Assembly (NCBI GenBank): GCA_964582415.1
Contig: CAZOSF010000058.1
Coordinates: 1 to 15,016 of the forward strand
Reading direction: 5' to 3'
Source of the DNA: CAZOSF01 sp964582415
GTDB taxonomy: Bacteria; Bacteroidota; Bacteroidia; Flavobacteriales; Flavobacteriaceae
DNA length: 15,016 nt
Below the pieces are notes generated by a model. The model was not told where the DNA came from. It did no database searches and was given only the letters and a program-made list of their open reading frames with translations. Below are positions 7,901-15,016 of the stretch, piece after piece (position 1 is the first letter of the stretch; every line of letters starts with the position of its first letter). A program made the translations under genes and the position numbers.

Positions 7901-8634
7901 ATGGGAAAGAGGCATGTAGCCGTAGCCATGGGTGGGTATTCCAGTGAAAAGGAAATTTCACTCAATAGCGGACANNNNNNNNNNNNNNNNNNNNNNNNNN
8001 NNNNNNNNNNNNNNNNNNNNNNNNNNNNNNNNNNNNNNNNNNNNNNNNNNNNNNNNNNNNNNNNNNNNNNNNNNACCTGGACGAAATCATTAAAACTGTT
8101 GGGCTTCCGTGTTTTGTAAAACCCAGTCGCGCAGGCTCTAGTTTCGGGGTGAGTAAGGTATATGATATGGACGGCATGGAGCCCGCTATGGAAAAAGCGT
8201 TTCAAGAGGACCATGAGATTATTATAGAAACGGCACTGGTGGGAACGGAAGTATCCGTTGGTGTATTCAGGGACCAGGATAAAATTATGGCCTTATCCCC
8301 TACGGAAATCGTCTCCGAAAACGACTTTTTCGATTATGAAGCCAAATATCTTGGCCGAAGTCAGGAGATTACCCCAGCTAGAATTAGTGCGGAAGCCATG
8401 AAAGCGGTACAATCCGAAGCCCGAAAGGTATACCAATTACTGAATCTAAATGGTATCAGCAGAACCGATTTTATAATTCAAGACGGAACCCCTTTCTTCA
8501 TCGAAACCAATACCACTCCAGGCCTTTCAAAGGAAAGCATTGTCCCTAAACAGGTCAGGGAAAATGGAATGACACTTACCGAATTCTTTAGCAAGCTTAT
8601 TGAAAGTGCTTTGGCAAAAAACACCTATCTTTAA
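7901..8634 (+). CDS. ddl: D-alanine--D-alanine ligase, interrupted by assembly gap
   Basis: Ddl joins two D-alanines with ATP in the cytoplasm, supplying the dipeptide for peptidoglycan precursors. The N-terminal 24 residues (MGKRHVAVAMGGYSSEKEISL) carry the GGxSxE motif that binds the first D-alanine. After the gap, LPCFVKPSRAGSSFGVSKV is the ATP-grasp phosphate-loop region. EVSVGVF, NDFFDYEAKY, GISRTDFII and FIETNTTPGL complete the ATP-grasp fold, including Mg-binding Glu/Asn residues. The two parts are in different frames only because 100 N is a placeholder. The visible residues total about 209 against a family length of about 325, so roughly 115 residues (near 345 bp) are missing, covering the end of the N-terminal domain and the start of the central one. 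I do not think the gene is broken. It ends 3 nt before coaD. Confidence 0.93.
7975..8074. other. Assembly gap (100 N) inside ddl
   Basis: A run of exactly 100 N is a placeholder. The missing part of Ddl would need about 345 bp, so the true gap is probably longer than shown. Coordinates downstream are therefore offset from the real chromosome. Confidence 0.95.
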
Positions 8635-8637
8635 ACT

Positions 8638-9093
8638 ATGAAAAGAGCGGTTTTTCCCGGTTCCTTCGATCCCATAACACTTGGGCATGTGGATATTATT
8701 GAAAGAGGGCTGGAATTATTCGACGAAATAGTAGTTGCTATTGGGGTGAATGCCGGCAAACAATATATGTGGTCCCTGGAGGAGCGACTCTCATTCATCA
8801 GAAAAACCTTCGCAGACAATCCTAAGATAAAAGTAGCAACTTATGAAGGTCTTACAGTAGATTTCTGCAAGGACCTTAACGCCAAATTCCTATTGAGAGG
8901 ACTAAGAAACTCCTTAGATTTTTCCTATGAAAAATCAATAGCACAAACCAATGAATTGATGGGCGGGATAGAAAGTGTCTTTATCATAAGCTCACCCAAC
9001 GCTTCTCATATTTCCTCCACCATCGTGCGGGATATAGCGCGTTATGGAGGGGATATCCGTTCACTGGTACCGGAAGCAGTAACCTATAAATAA
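8638..9093 (+). CDS. coaD: Phosphopantetheine adenylyltransferase
   Basis: CoaD transfers AMP from ATP to 4'-phosphopantetheine, giving dephospho-CoA and pyrophosphate, the fourth step of CoA synthesis. The 151-residue length is normal for the bacterial enzyme. The nucleotidyltransferase motif PGSFDPITLGH spans residues 7-17, with His17 the catalytic residue of TxGH. RGLR at 87-90 and ISSTIVR at 125-131 are the ATP-binding signatures. The ATG lies 3 nt after the ddl stop, and the stop is 5 nt before ppa, so the three are in one operon. Its product pyrophosphate is the substrate of the next gene. Confidence 0.97.
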   Translation: MKRAVFPGSFDPITLGHVDIIERGLELFDEIVVAIGVNAGKQYMWSLEERLSFIRKTFADNPKIKVATYEGLTVDFCKDLNAKFLLRGLRNSLDFSYEKSIAQTNELMGGIESVFIISSPNASHISSTIVRDIARYGGDIRSLVPEAVTYK

Positions 9094-9098
9094 AAATC

Positions 9099-9635
<537 letters not shown>

Positions 9636-9662
9636 ACCTACATCTCATTCATTGATTATGGA

Positions 9663-10394
9663 ATGAAATTAAACGAAATCTTCTTGATACTTGCCTTGGT
9701 GGCCGAAATCATTGGCACCATAGGAGGGTTTGGTTCTTCGGTTTTTTTTGTTCCCATCGCCAACTTTTATTTTGATTTCTATTCCGTCTTGGGCCTTACG
9801 GCGCTGTTTCATTTATCCAGCAATTTGAGCAAGATTTTTCTCTTTCGAAAAGGTTTGGATAAATTCCTTCTGCTCTATATTGGAGCTCCTTCCGTTCTTT
9901 TTGTTATCCTTGGTGGCTTCCTGTCGAAATTTTTAGAAGGCAGAGTACTGGAAATAGTATTGGGGCTTTTCTTGGTATTTTTTAGCCTTCTATTTTTAAT
10001 CCGAAACAAATTGGTGATACCGGCCAAAAAGAAACCTGCCCTTTTGGGCGGAGCACTTTCCGGATTTACAGCCGGACTGCTGGGAACGGGTGGAGCCATT
10101 CGCGGACTTACCATGGCGGCATTTAATCTTGAAAAGAGCGTTTTTATCGCAACGTCGGCATTCATCGATTTTATGATCGATTTTTCAAGAACCTTTGTTT
10201 ATTATCAAAATGGCTATATCCATGATCACGACCTAAAATATGTGCCATTTTTACTGGTGATTGGCATCATGGGCACCTATCTGGGTAAAAAACTCCTTCG
10301 CTTCATTCCCCAAGAAAAATTCAAAGTGCTTTCATTGGTGTTAATTCTGATAATCGGATTTGTGACCTTGGCCAAATACTACATATACCAATAA
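9663..10394 (+). CDS. TSUP-family permease (TauE/SafE-like)
   Basis: The 243-residue protein is very hydrophobic, with about eight predicted membrane helices (near residues 5-25, 40-55, 68-90, 93-112, 127-148, 158-178, 192-209 and 218-240). A Gly-rich GTIGGFGSSVFFVP lies in the first half, and a related GFTAGLLGTGGAIRG lies in the second. This internal duplication is the hallmark of the TSUP family. Family members move sulfite, sulfoacetate or other small organic sulfur anions across the inner membrane. The substrate here cannot be read from the sequence. It is probably the last gene of the ddl operon. Its stop codon abuts the T-tract of the opposing rpsT terminator, and no strong plus-strand T-tract follows the hairpin. 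Confidence 0.88.
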   Translation: MKLNEIFLILALVAEIIGTIGGFGSSVFFVPIANFYFDFYSVLGLTALFHLSSNLSKIFLFRKGLDKFLLLYIGAPSVLFVILGGFLSKFLEGRVLEIVLGLFLVFFSLLFLIRNKLVIPAKKKPALLGGALSGFTAGLLGTGGAIRGLTMAAFNLEKSVFIATSAFIDFMIDFSRTFVYYQNGYIHDHDLKYVPFLLVIGIMGTYLGKKLLRFIPQEKFKVLSLVLILIIGFVTLAKYYIYQ

Positions 10395-10418
10395 AAAAAC
10401 TCCTTCCATAGGAAGGAG
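10393..10418 (-). terminator. Rho-independent terminator of the tRNA-Glu/rpsT unit
   Basis: An 8-bp perfect stem, CTCCTTCC (10400-10407) with GGAAGGAG (10411-10418), closes a 3-nt loop. On the minus strand it is followed directly by seven T (10393-10399). It lies about 30 nt after the rpsT stop. The tract overlaps the stop codon of the convergent TSUP gene. Confidence 0.85.
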
Positions 10419-10448
10419 CTCTCATTTAAAAAGTAACTATATTTTAAA

Positions 10449-10700
10449 TTATAGCGCCGCTACGTGCTTAGCCAAACTCGATTTTAGATTGGAAGCCTTG
10501 TTGACGTGAATAATGTTCTTTTTCGCCAACTTGTCAATCATCGAAACTACCTCGGGCATCAATTTCTCTGCTTCACCTTTATTGGTAAGCTCCTTCAACT
10601 TCTTAATAGCGTTACGAGTGGTTTTATGCTGGTAACGGTTAAGAAGACGTTTCTTCTCGTTGCTTCGAATTCTTTTTAAAGCTGATTTGTGATTCGCCAT
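10449..10700 (-). CDS. rpsT: 30S ribosomal protein S20
   Basis: S20 binds 16S rRNA early in 30S assembly, near the 5' domain and helix 44. The 83-residue protein is the usual length, and 19 of its residues are Lys. It begins MANHKSALKRIRSNEKKRLLN and continues with the basic helices SxxKTxxRNAIKKLK-type and VNKASNLKSSLAKHV that typify S20. The ATG at 10700 lies only 18 nt after the tRNA-Glu 3' end, with no other promoter seen between them. It is therefore most likely expressed from the tRNA promoter, and tRNA processing would leave an 18-nt leader. A strong terminator closes the unit. Confidence 0.97.
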   Translation of the reverse strand: MANHKSALKRIRSNEKKRLLNRYQHKTTRNAIKKLKELTNKGEAEKLMPEVVSMIDKLAKKNIIHVNKASNLKSSLAKHVAAL

Positions 10701-10718
10701 AATGTATTCTCTGTTTTG

Positions 10719-10790
10719 TAGCCCATAGGAGAATCGAACTCCTGTTTCAAGGATGAAAACCTTGCGTCCTAACCACTAGACGAATGGGCC
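10719..10790 (-). tRNA. tRNA-Glu (anticodon UUC)
   Basis: A 72-nt cloverleaf reads GGCCCATTCGTCTAGTGGTT at its 5' end. The anticodon stem is CAAGG/CCTTG around the loop TTTTCAT, giving anticodon TTC. The T arm is AGGAG-TTCGATT-CTCCT. The acceptor stem pairs GGCCCAT with ATGGGCT, with a G-U at position 1-72, and the discriminator is A. CCA is not encoded. Confidence 0.97.
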
Positions 10791-10811
10791 TCTTGCGTTA
10801 AATTGCGGATG

Positions 10812-10842
10812 CAAAAATACAACAATTTTTAAATGCCACAAA
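10812..10842 (-). promoter_or_regulatory. Consensus Bacteroidota promoter for tRNA-Glu and rpsT
   Basis: On the minus strand TTTG (10839-10842) is followed after exactly 19 nt by TATTTTTG (10812-10819). This fits the TTTG-N19-TAnnTTTG consensus of the primary sigma factor in this phylum. Transcription would start near 10806, about 16 nt before the tRNA. Confidence 0.8.
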
Positions 10843-10852
10843 TCAAGATTAC

Positions 10853-10868
10853 TTTTTTTCGAAAAAAA
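10853..10868. repeat. 16-bp A/T palindrome between proS stop and tRNA promoter
   Basis: TTTTTTTCGAAAAAAA is a perfect palindrome directly next to the proS stop codon (10869-10871). It lies roughly 47-62 nt upstream of the predicted tRNA start, where an A-tract upstream-promoter element would act. It lacks the GC-rich stem of a terminator, so I see no clear terminator for proS. Confidence 0.5.
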
Positions 10869-12344
10869 TTAATAGGCCTTAGCAAAAAGGACTTTTCGAG
10901 CGGATGGATTCCCAGTAACCATGCAGGTTCCGGGGGTTTCATCACCTTCCAAAGGGATACAACGAATGGTTGCTTTTGTCTCGGCTTTTACCCTTTCTTC
11001 GGTAGCAGCAGTACCGTCCCAATGCGCCAAAATAAATCCGCCCTTCGATTCCAGCACTTCCTTGAACTCTTGATAGGATGAAACTTCGGTGGTATTCTCT
11101 TTTTGGAAGGCTAGCGCCTTGTCGAATAAGTTTTTCTGAATCTCATCCATCAATGTAACGATGACGTCAACGACTTCCTCTTTTTTTACGATTTGCTTGG
11201 TGAGTGTATCTCTTCTTGCTACTTCCACGGTCCCATTTTCGACATCCTTTGGCCCGATTGCGATTCGCACTGGCACTCCTTTCAATTCATATTCATTGAA
11301 TTTCCACCCTGGTTTTTGAGTATCGCGGTTATCAAACTTCACACGAATACCGCGAGCTCTCAAAGCAGCCATCAATTCATTCGCAACCTCACTAACAGCA
11401 TCAAACTGTTCATCATTTCTATAAATAGGAACAATAACCACCTGATCTGGAGCCAAATTTGGGGGCAATACCAACCCATTATCATCACTATGTGTCATTA
11501 TTAGGGCTCCCATCAATCGCGTTGATACTCCCCATGAAGTGGCCCATACATAATCCAAACCTCCATCCTTGTCGGCAAACTTTACATCAAATGCTTTTGC
11601 AAAGTTCTGTCCCAAAAAATGTGATGTCCCAGCTTGAAGCGCCTTACCATCCTGCATCAACGCTTCGATACAATAGGTTTCAAGAGCACCCGCGAATCGT
11701 TCGCTTTCCGATTTCAATCCTTTAATAACCGGAATGGCCATGTAGTTTTCAGCAAATTCAGCATATATACGCAACATTTGTTCTGCTTCTGCTACTGCCT
11801 CTTCTTTCGTGGCATGTGCCGTATGCCCTTCCTGCCATAGGAATTCGGCGGTTCGTAAAAACAAACGGGTACGCATTTCCCAACGCACAACATTCGCCCA
11901 TTGGTTCACCAAAATTGGTAAGTCTCGGTACGATTGGATCCACTTTCTATACGTATCCCAAATGATGGTTTCTGAAGTAGGTCGCACGATAAGTTCCTCC
12001 TCGAGTTTGGCCTCGGGATCAACAACAATTCCTTTCCCCGATTCATCATTTTTCAAACGATAATGGGTAACCACAGCACATTCTTTGGCAAAACCATCCA
12101 CATGACTAGCTTCCTTGCTGAAATAAGACTTCGGTATAAACAACGGAAAATAGGCATTTTGGTGACCTGTCTCTTTAAACATTCGATCTAATTCTGCCTG
12201 CATTCTTTCCCAAATTGCATAGCCGTATGGCTTGATTACCATACACCCGCGCACGCCTGAATTTTCAGCTAAATCGGCCTTGACAACCAGTTCGTTATAC
12301 CATTTTGAATAATCCTCTTCCCGTGTCGTTAAGTTTTTTGCCAT
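10869..12344 (-). CDS. proS: Prolyl-tRNA synthetase, archaeal/eukaryote-like type
   Basis: ProRS charges tRNA-Pro with proline using ATP. The 491-residue protein is the short form without the bacterial editing insertion. Motif 1 of the class II core spans about residues 33-71 (GCMVIKPYGYAIWERMQ ... FPLFIP). The proline-binding RPTSE is at 121-125. Motif 2 is at 152-177 (VVRWEMRTRLFLRTAEF, then QEGHTAH), and motif 3 is at about 272-297 (GVSTRLMGALIMTHSDDNG). The anticodon-binding domain follows from about 300 to 400. The extra C-terminal domain ends in the family's terminal Tyr (LFAKAY). That domain keeps only two obvious Cys (IRC and GTC), so a full four-Cys zinc site is not apparent. The ATG at 12344 fits the N-terminus MAKNLTTREEDYSKWYN. 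It is transcribed away from the lipoprotein gene. Confidence 0.97.
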   Translation of the reverse strand: MAKNLTTREEDYSKWYNELVVKADLAENSGVRGCMVIKPYGYAIWERMQAELDRMFKETGHQNAYFPLFIPKSYFSKEASHVDGFAKECAVVTHYRLKNDESGKGIVVDPEAKLEEELIVRPTSETIIWDTYRKWIQSYRDLPILVNQWANVVRWEMRTRLFLRTAEFLWQEGHTAHATKEEAVAEAEQMLRIYAEFAENYMAIPVIKGLKSESERFAGALETYCIEALMQDGKALQAGTSHFLGQNFAKAFDVKFADKDGGLDYVWATSWGVSTRLMGALIMTHSDDNGLVLPPNLAPDQVVIVPIYRNDEQFDAVSEVANELMAALRARGIRVKFDNRDTQKPGWKFNEYELKGVPVRIAIGPKDVENGTVEVARRDTLTKQIVKKEEVVDVIVTLMDEIQKNLFDKALAFQKENTTEVSSYQEFKEVLESKGGFILAHWDGTAATEERVKAETKATIRCIPLEGDETPGTCMVTGNPSARKVLFAKAY

Positions 12345-12357
12345 GATAGGTTCTTTG

Positions 12358-12372
12358 GCACAAATCTTGTGC
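12358..12372. repeat. Short inverted repeat in the proS leader
   Basis: GCACAA (12358-12363) and TTGTGC (12367-12372) are perfect arms around a 3-nt centre, starting 13 nt before the proS ATG. It could fold as a small hairpin in the proS mRNA leader or act as an operator between the divergent genes. Neither role is proven. Confidence 0.4.
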
Positions 12373-12399
12373 TTATGTTAAATGATTATTTAATCTCGG

Positions 12400-12430
12400 C
12401 AAAACTAGTTAAATTTATAATGTCCAACAA
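12400..12430 (-). promoter_or_regulatory. Probable proS promoter
   Basis: On the minus strand TTG (12428-12430) is followed after 20 nt by TAGTTTTG (12400-12407), an exact TAnnTTTG. It predicts a leader of about 50 nt that contains the GCACAA/TTGTGC repeat. Confidence 0.6.
12410..12417 (+). promoter_or_regulatory. Possible -7 box for the lipoprotein-porin operon
   Basis: TAAATTTA on the plus strand is one mismatch from TAnnTTTG. The -33 element is weak. If used, transcription starts near 12423, which favours the ATG at 12447 over the ATG at 12420. It overlaps the proS promoter on the other strand. Confidence 0.3.
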
Positions 12431-12446
12431 TACTAAATACAGCATT

Positions 12447-13424
12447 ATGCGTACCTATAAACACCTCCCAAAGCGAGTTGTTCCCTATTTGATACTTGCT
12501 CTCGTTGGTATATTGGGTGCCAGTTGTAATTCCTACCAAAGGGTGGCGGAGAATGACGGTATCTACAGCAGTGAGACCCGAGTGGTTGAAGTAACAACAG
12601 AGGAAGACAAGAACAACTATTACAAACAATATTTTAGCACTAAGGTTGCAGAACTGGAAAACATACCAGAAGAAGATATTATATTCACAGACATCGAAGC
12701 CTATTCTACTACAGAAAGTCTTGACGAGGAAGGATATGTGGTTGTTGAAGATAATTATGAAGATGAAGCCTATGGCGGTTGGGGAGCTAATGATGGCGAA
12801 GTCACCGTAAACATCTATAACACTGGCTGGTATGGCGGTGGTTGGTACGGCGGATGGTTCGGACCTGGTTGGTACGGAACAGGCTGGTGGTACAATCCAT
12901 GGTACCACTGGGGCTGGGGAGGCTATTGGGGCTTCTACGGAAATGCCTGGTATTGGGGTGGTGGATTTTACCATCCTTGGTACTGGTACAACCCATATCA
13001 CCGACCCTATTACTATGGTAATTATTACGGCATTGCAAGCCTAAATCGCGGTAGAAGCAATCAAGATTATTATAGTAGAACCGCTTACAATCGTGGACGC
13101 ACCAACACAAGAGCCACAAGAACTTCATATTCTAGATCGGAATCAGCTAGAAGACGAAGCAATAATGCTGTTCGAACTTCAAGGTACAATACCAGTAGAA
13201 CGGGAACCAATCGTGTGTACACACGCCAGAATTCAGGTACTCAAAGAAACACCAATACCAATAGAAGCACTATACGTCAAAACACAACGACACGGCCTTC
13301 AAGTTCCAGACCTTCCTACTCACAACCTTCAAGCACTCGTTCCTCCTCAGGATCCTTTAATGGAGGTGGTTCTAGTCGAGGAAGTGGTGGTGGAAGAAGT
13401 GGCGGTCGCGGCGGACGTGGCTAG
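12447..13424 (+). CDS. Probable lipoprotein with acidic, Trp/Tyr/Gly-rich and Arg-rich regions
   Basis: I do not recognise a domain of known function. From the ATG at 12447 the protein has 325 residues. A signal peptide (RTYKHLPKR, then VVPYLILALVGILGAS) ends at Cys27, a plausible lipidation site although Gly at -3 is unusual. Residues 28-108 are strongly acidic (about 23 Asp/Glu against 5 Lys/Arg). Residues 109-195 are extremely aromatic, about 15 Trp and 18 Tyr in short Gly-rich units such as GWYGGGWYGGWFGPGWYG, then PYYYGNYYG. Residues 196-325 are low-complexity Ser/Thr/Asn/Gly with about 26 Arg and no Lys, ending GGRSGGRGGRG-like. Upstream in-frame starts at 12369 (GTG) and 12420 (ATG) exist but would bury the signal peptide. 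It is 26 nt from the OmpP1/FadL gene and probably cotranscribed with it. An envelope role is inferred from the signal and context only. Confidence 0.8.
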   Translation: MRTYKHLPKRVVPYLILALVGILGASCNSYQRVAENDGIYSSETRVVEVTTEEDKNNYYKQYFSTKVAELENIPEEDIIFTDIEAYSTTESLDEEGYVVVEDNYEDEAYGGWGANDGEVTVNIYNTGWYGGGWYGGWFGPGWYGTGWWYNPWYHWGWGGYWGFYGNAWYWGGGFYHPWYWYNPYHRPYYYGNYYGIASLNRGRSNQDYYSRTAYNRGRTNTRATRTSYSRSESARRRSNNAVRTSRYNTSRTGTNRVYTRQNSGTQRNTNTNRSTIRQNTTTRPSSSRPSYSQPSSTRSSSGSFNGGGSSRGSGGGRSGGRGGRG

Positions 13425-13450
13425 TAGTTTTTACCTCTAAAAAAATTGTC

Positions 13451-14965
13451 ATGTTTATTAAAAGGATAATAGTAATGGCACTGTTACAGGTGCCATTATC
13501 ATTTGTATATGGGCAAAATTTCACAGATGCCCTGAGATATGGTCGAGATTATACCCAAGGAACAGCTAGATACAGTGCCATGAGCGGTGCCTTTAGTGCC
13601 TTAGGTGGTGATATGGCGGCTATTGGTTTAAATCCTGCATCAAGTGCTGTTTATTTACAAAATCAGACTTCGATATCTGGTGCGATATATGGAAAGAGCA
13701 ATAGTACCAACTTAAATGGAACAGTAACGAGCTCGGATAATACCGATATCAATATTTCTAATGCTGGCGGTGTTTTTGTTTTCAACAATTATAACGACGA
13801 TAGTCCATGGAGAAAGTTTTCGATTGGATTAACCTACAATCAATCTGCGTCGTTTGAAAACGAAATTGTTGTGCGTGGTAACACTTCTAGCACAATGGGC
13901 GATTTTTTCCAAACCCAGGCCAATGGATACCCTCTTAGTAGCCTGCAAACAATTGGAGGTGAAAGCATTACTGACCTCTATGCTTATCTGGGTCGAACTG
14001 AGGGTTCAAGAGCCCAAACGGCTTTTTTGGGTTATCAGGGATATATCATTGATCCCTTAATGAACGAACCCAGTAATATTGCGTACGTTTCTAACACGGG
14101 AAGTGGTAATTTTAGACAAGATTATTTCCTGTATTCCGATGGCTTTTCTGGAAAGTATACCTTGAACGCAAGTGCGCAGTATACTGATACTTTTTATTTT
14201 GGACTGAACATTAATACACATGCCATTGAATACCAACAAGCAAGCATTTCTATTGAACGGAATTCGAATACAAATGGAAGTGTTAAAGAAATTGATTTCG
14301 AAAATTACCTATCCGTTTTGGGAGATGGCTTTTCTTTTCAATTAGGAGGTATTGCAAAGGTGAGTGAAGCTCTTCGTTTAAGTCTTTATTATGATTCACC
14401 AACATGGTATACTATTTCCGAGGAGACCTCCCAATACCTTGAAAGTGTTCGTACAATTGATGGTGCAGAGATAACAACAGTTGTGGATCCCAGAATCAGT
14501 AACCTATATGACGAGTATAACCTTAGAACTCCCTACAAAATAGGAACTGGAGCAGCCTACGTATTTGGAGGAAACGGGTTAATCAGTATTGATTATTCGT
14601 ATAAGGATTATAGTTCTTCAAAATTAAAACCTGGGAATGATCCCTATTTTGCTGCACAAAACGAATCGATAAAATCGCTTTTAACAGGAAGCTCTACTAT
14701 TTCCTTAGGAGGTGAATACCGGTGGAAAGCAATAAGTTTTCGGGGTGGCTTCCTCTATGAACAATCGCCCTTCAAAGATTCCGAGTTAATGAGTGACCGC
14801 AATGGATACTCGGTAGGATTGGGTTATAATGGAGGAAGTTATATGATCGACTTTGCCTATAGTCATTCCGAACAAGAAAGCGCACAATCCATTCTGGATA
14901 TCGCAAGTTTCCAGCGAACGACAAATTCCAACAACTTTATTCTCACATTAAACGTAAACCTATAA
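13451..14965 (+). CDS. OmpP1/FadL/TodX-family outer-membrane transport protein
   Basis: The 504-residue protein has a signal peptide (FIKRIIVMALLQVPLSFVYG, cleavage before QNF). It then shows the FadL-like N-terminus: ARYSAMSGAFSALGGDMAAIGLNPASSAVYL, including the conserved NPA segment. The rest is alternating amphipathic strands with many aromatics, as in a beta-barrel. It closes NFILTLNVNL, a typical terminal strand. FadL-family barrels let hydrophobic molecules such as long-chain fatty acids or aromatics cross the outer membrane. In Bacteroidota the group is often labelled hemin receptor, and the real ligand is unknown. It follows the lipoprotein gene closely and has its own strong terminator, so the pair is a likely operon. 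Confidence 0.9.
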   Translation: MFIKRIIVMALLQVPLSFVYGQNFTDALRYGRDYTQGTARYSAMSGAFSALGGDMAAIGLNPASSAVYLQNQTSISGAIYGKSNSTNLNGTVTSSDNTDINISNAGGVFVFNNYNDDSPWRKFSIGLTYNQSASFENEIVVRGNTSSTMGDFFQTQANGYPLSSLQTIGGESITDLYAYLGRTEGSRAQTAFLGYQGYIIDPLMNEPSNIAYVSNTGSGNFRQDYFLYSDGFSGKYTLNASAQYTDTFYFGLNINTHAIEYQQASISIERNSNTNGSVKEIDFENYLSVLGDGFSFQLGGIAKVSEALRLSLYYDSPTWYTISEETSQYLESVRTIDGAEITTVVDPRISNLYDEYNLRTPYKIGTGAAYVFGGNGLISIDYSYKDYSSSKLKPGNDPYFAAQNESIKSLLTGSSTISLGGEYRWKAISFRGGFLYEQSPFKDSELMSDRNGYSVGLGYNGGSYMIDFAYSHSEQESAQSILDIASFQRTTNSNNFILTLNVNL

Positions 14966-14967
14966 AG

Positions 14968-14994
14968 AAAGGCCCCGTTTGGGGCCTTTTGCTT
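14968..14994 (+). terminator. Rho-independent terminator after the FadL-like gene
   Basis: A 9-bp perfect stem pairs AAAGGCCCC (14968-14976) with GGGGCCTTT (14981-14989) around the loop GTTT, followed by a short T run. It begins 3 nt after the stop codon. The remaining bases to the window edge (14995-15016) show no gene. Confidence 0.9.
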
Positions 14995-15016
14995 TAAAGT
15001 CTTTCCGGGGCCCAGC

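Noticed and set aside
7876..8214. Minus-strand frames reading through the N run at ddl
   Set aside because: They depend on placeholder N and are antisense to clear Ddl sequence.
12345..12400. T-box or other riboswitch in the proS leader
   Set aside because: The predicted leader is only about 50 nt, with one 6-bp stem and no T-box sequence or specifier loop. T-boxes are mainly a Firmicutes feature.
12369..12446. Longer lipoprotein start at the GTG at 12369 or the ATG at 12420
   Set aside because: Either would put 9 to 26 extra residues before the signal peptide. The GTG also lies in the inverted repeat upstream of the probable promoter.
12405..13128. Minus-strand and alternative-frame open reading frames over the lipoprotein gene
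   Set aside because: They arise from the GC-richer, repetitive codons of the Trp/Gly/Arg-rich region. They have no start context, signal or family features.

Overview
The window looks like a piece of a draft chromosome from a marine-type member of the Flavobacteriaceae (Bacteroidota). The basis for this is the housekeeping proteins, the large FG-GAP/ASPIC surface protein, the FadL/OmpP1 porin, the archaeal-type short prolyl-tRNA synthetase, the near absence of Shine-Dalgarno sequences, and several TAnnTTTG promoter boxes. Two runs of exactly 100 N (1411-1510 and 7975-8074) are scaffold gaps. The first hides the 5' end of the FG-GAP gene and the second hides the middle of ddl.

Layout. 1-1286 (minus) is the N-terminal 428 residues of a secreted multidomain surface protein (P domain, HYR domains) running off the left edge. 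1511-4636 (plus) is a >1000-residue FG-GAP/VCBS plus ASPIC-UnbV protein lacking its N-terminus. Converging on it with a 4-nt overlap is a minus-strand pair, yaaA and a uracil-DNA glycosylase family gene (6055-4633). Upstream on the same strand is a second tight pair, a membrane-anchored PASTA protein and an RluD-type pseudouridine synthase (7804-6142). Divergent from it is a compact plus-strand unit: ddl, coaD, ppa and a TSUP-family permease (7901-10394).

The next block is on the minus strand: proS (12344-10869), then tRNA-Glu(UUC) and rpsT with their own consensus promoter and a strong shared terminator. Divergent from proS is a plus-strand pair. Its first gene is a probable lipoprotein with an extraordinary acidic / Trp-Tyr-Gly / Arg-rich composition, and its second is an OmpP1/FadL-family outer-membrane protein closed by a strong terminator.

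How it fits together. Most genes are core cell functions: D-Ala-D-Ala and CoA synthesis, pyrophosphate removal, tRNA charging, ribosome assembly and rRNA modification, and stress/repair. They are interleaved with cell-envelope proteins at both ends. I see no phage, insertion sequence, CRISPR array or defence island. The least explained item is the tripartite lipoprotein cotranscribed with the FadL-like porin. Other points of interest are a terminator hairpin embedded in the coding sequence of the convergent glycosylase gene, and a tRNA-rpsT transcription unit.
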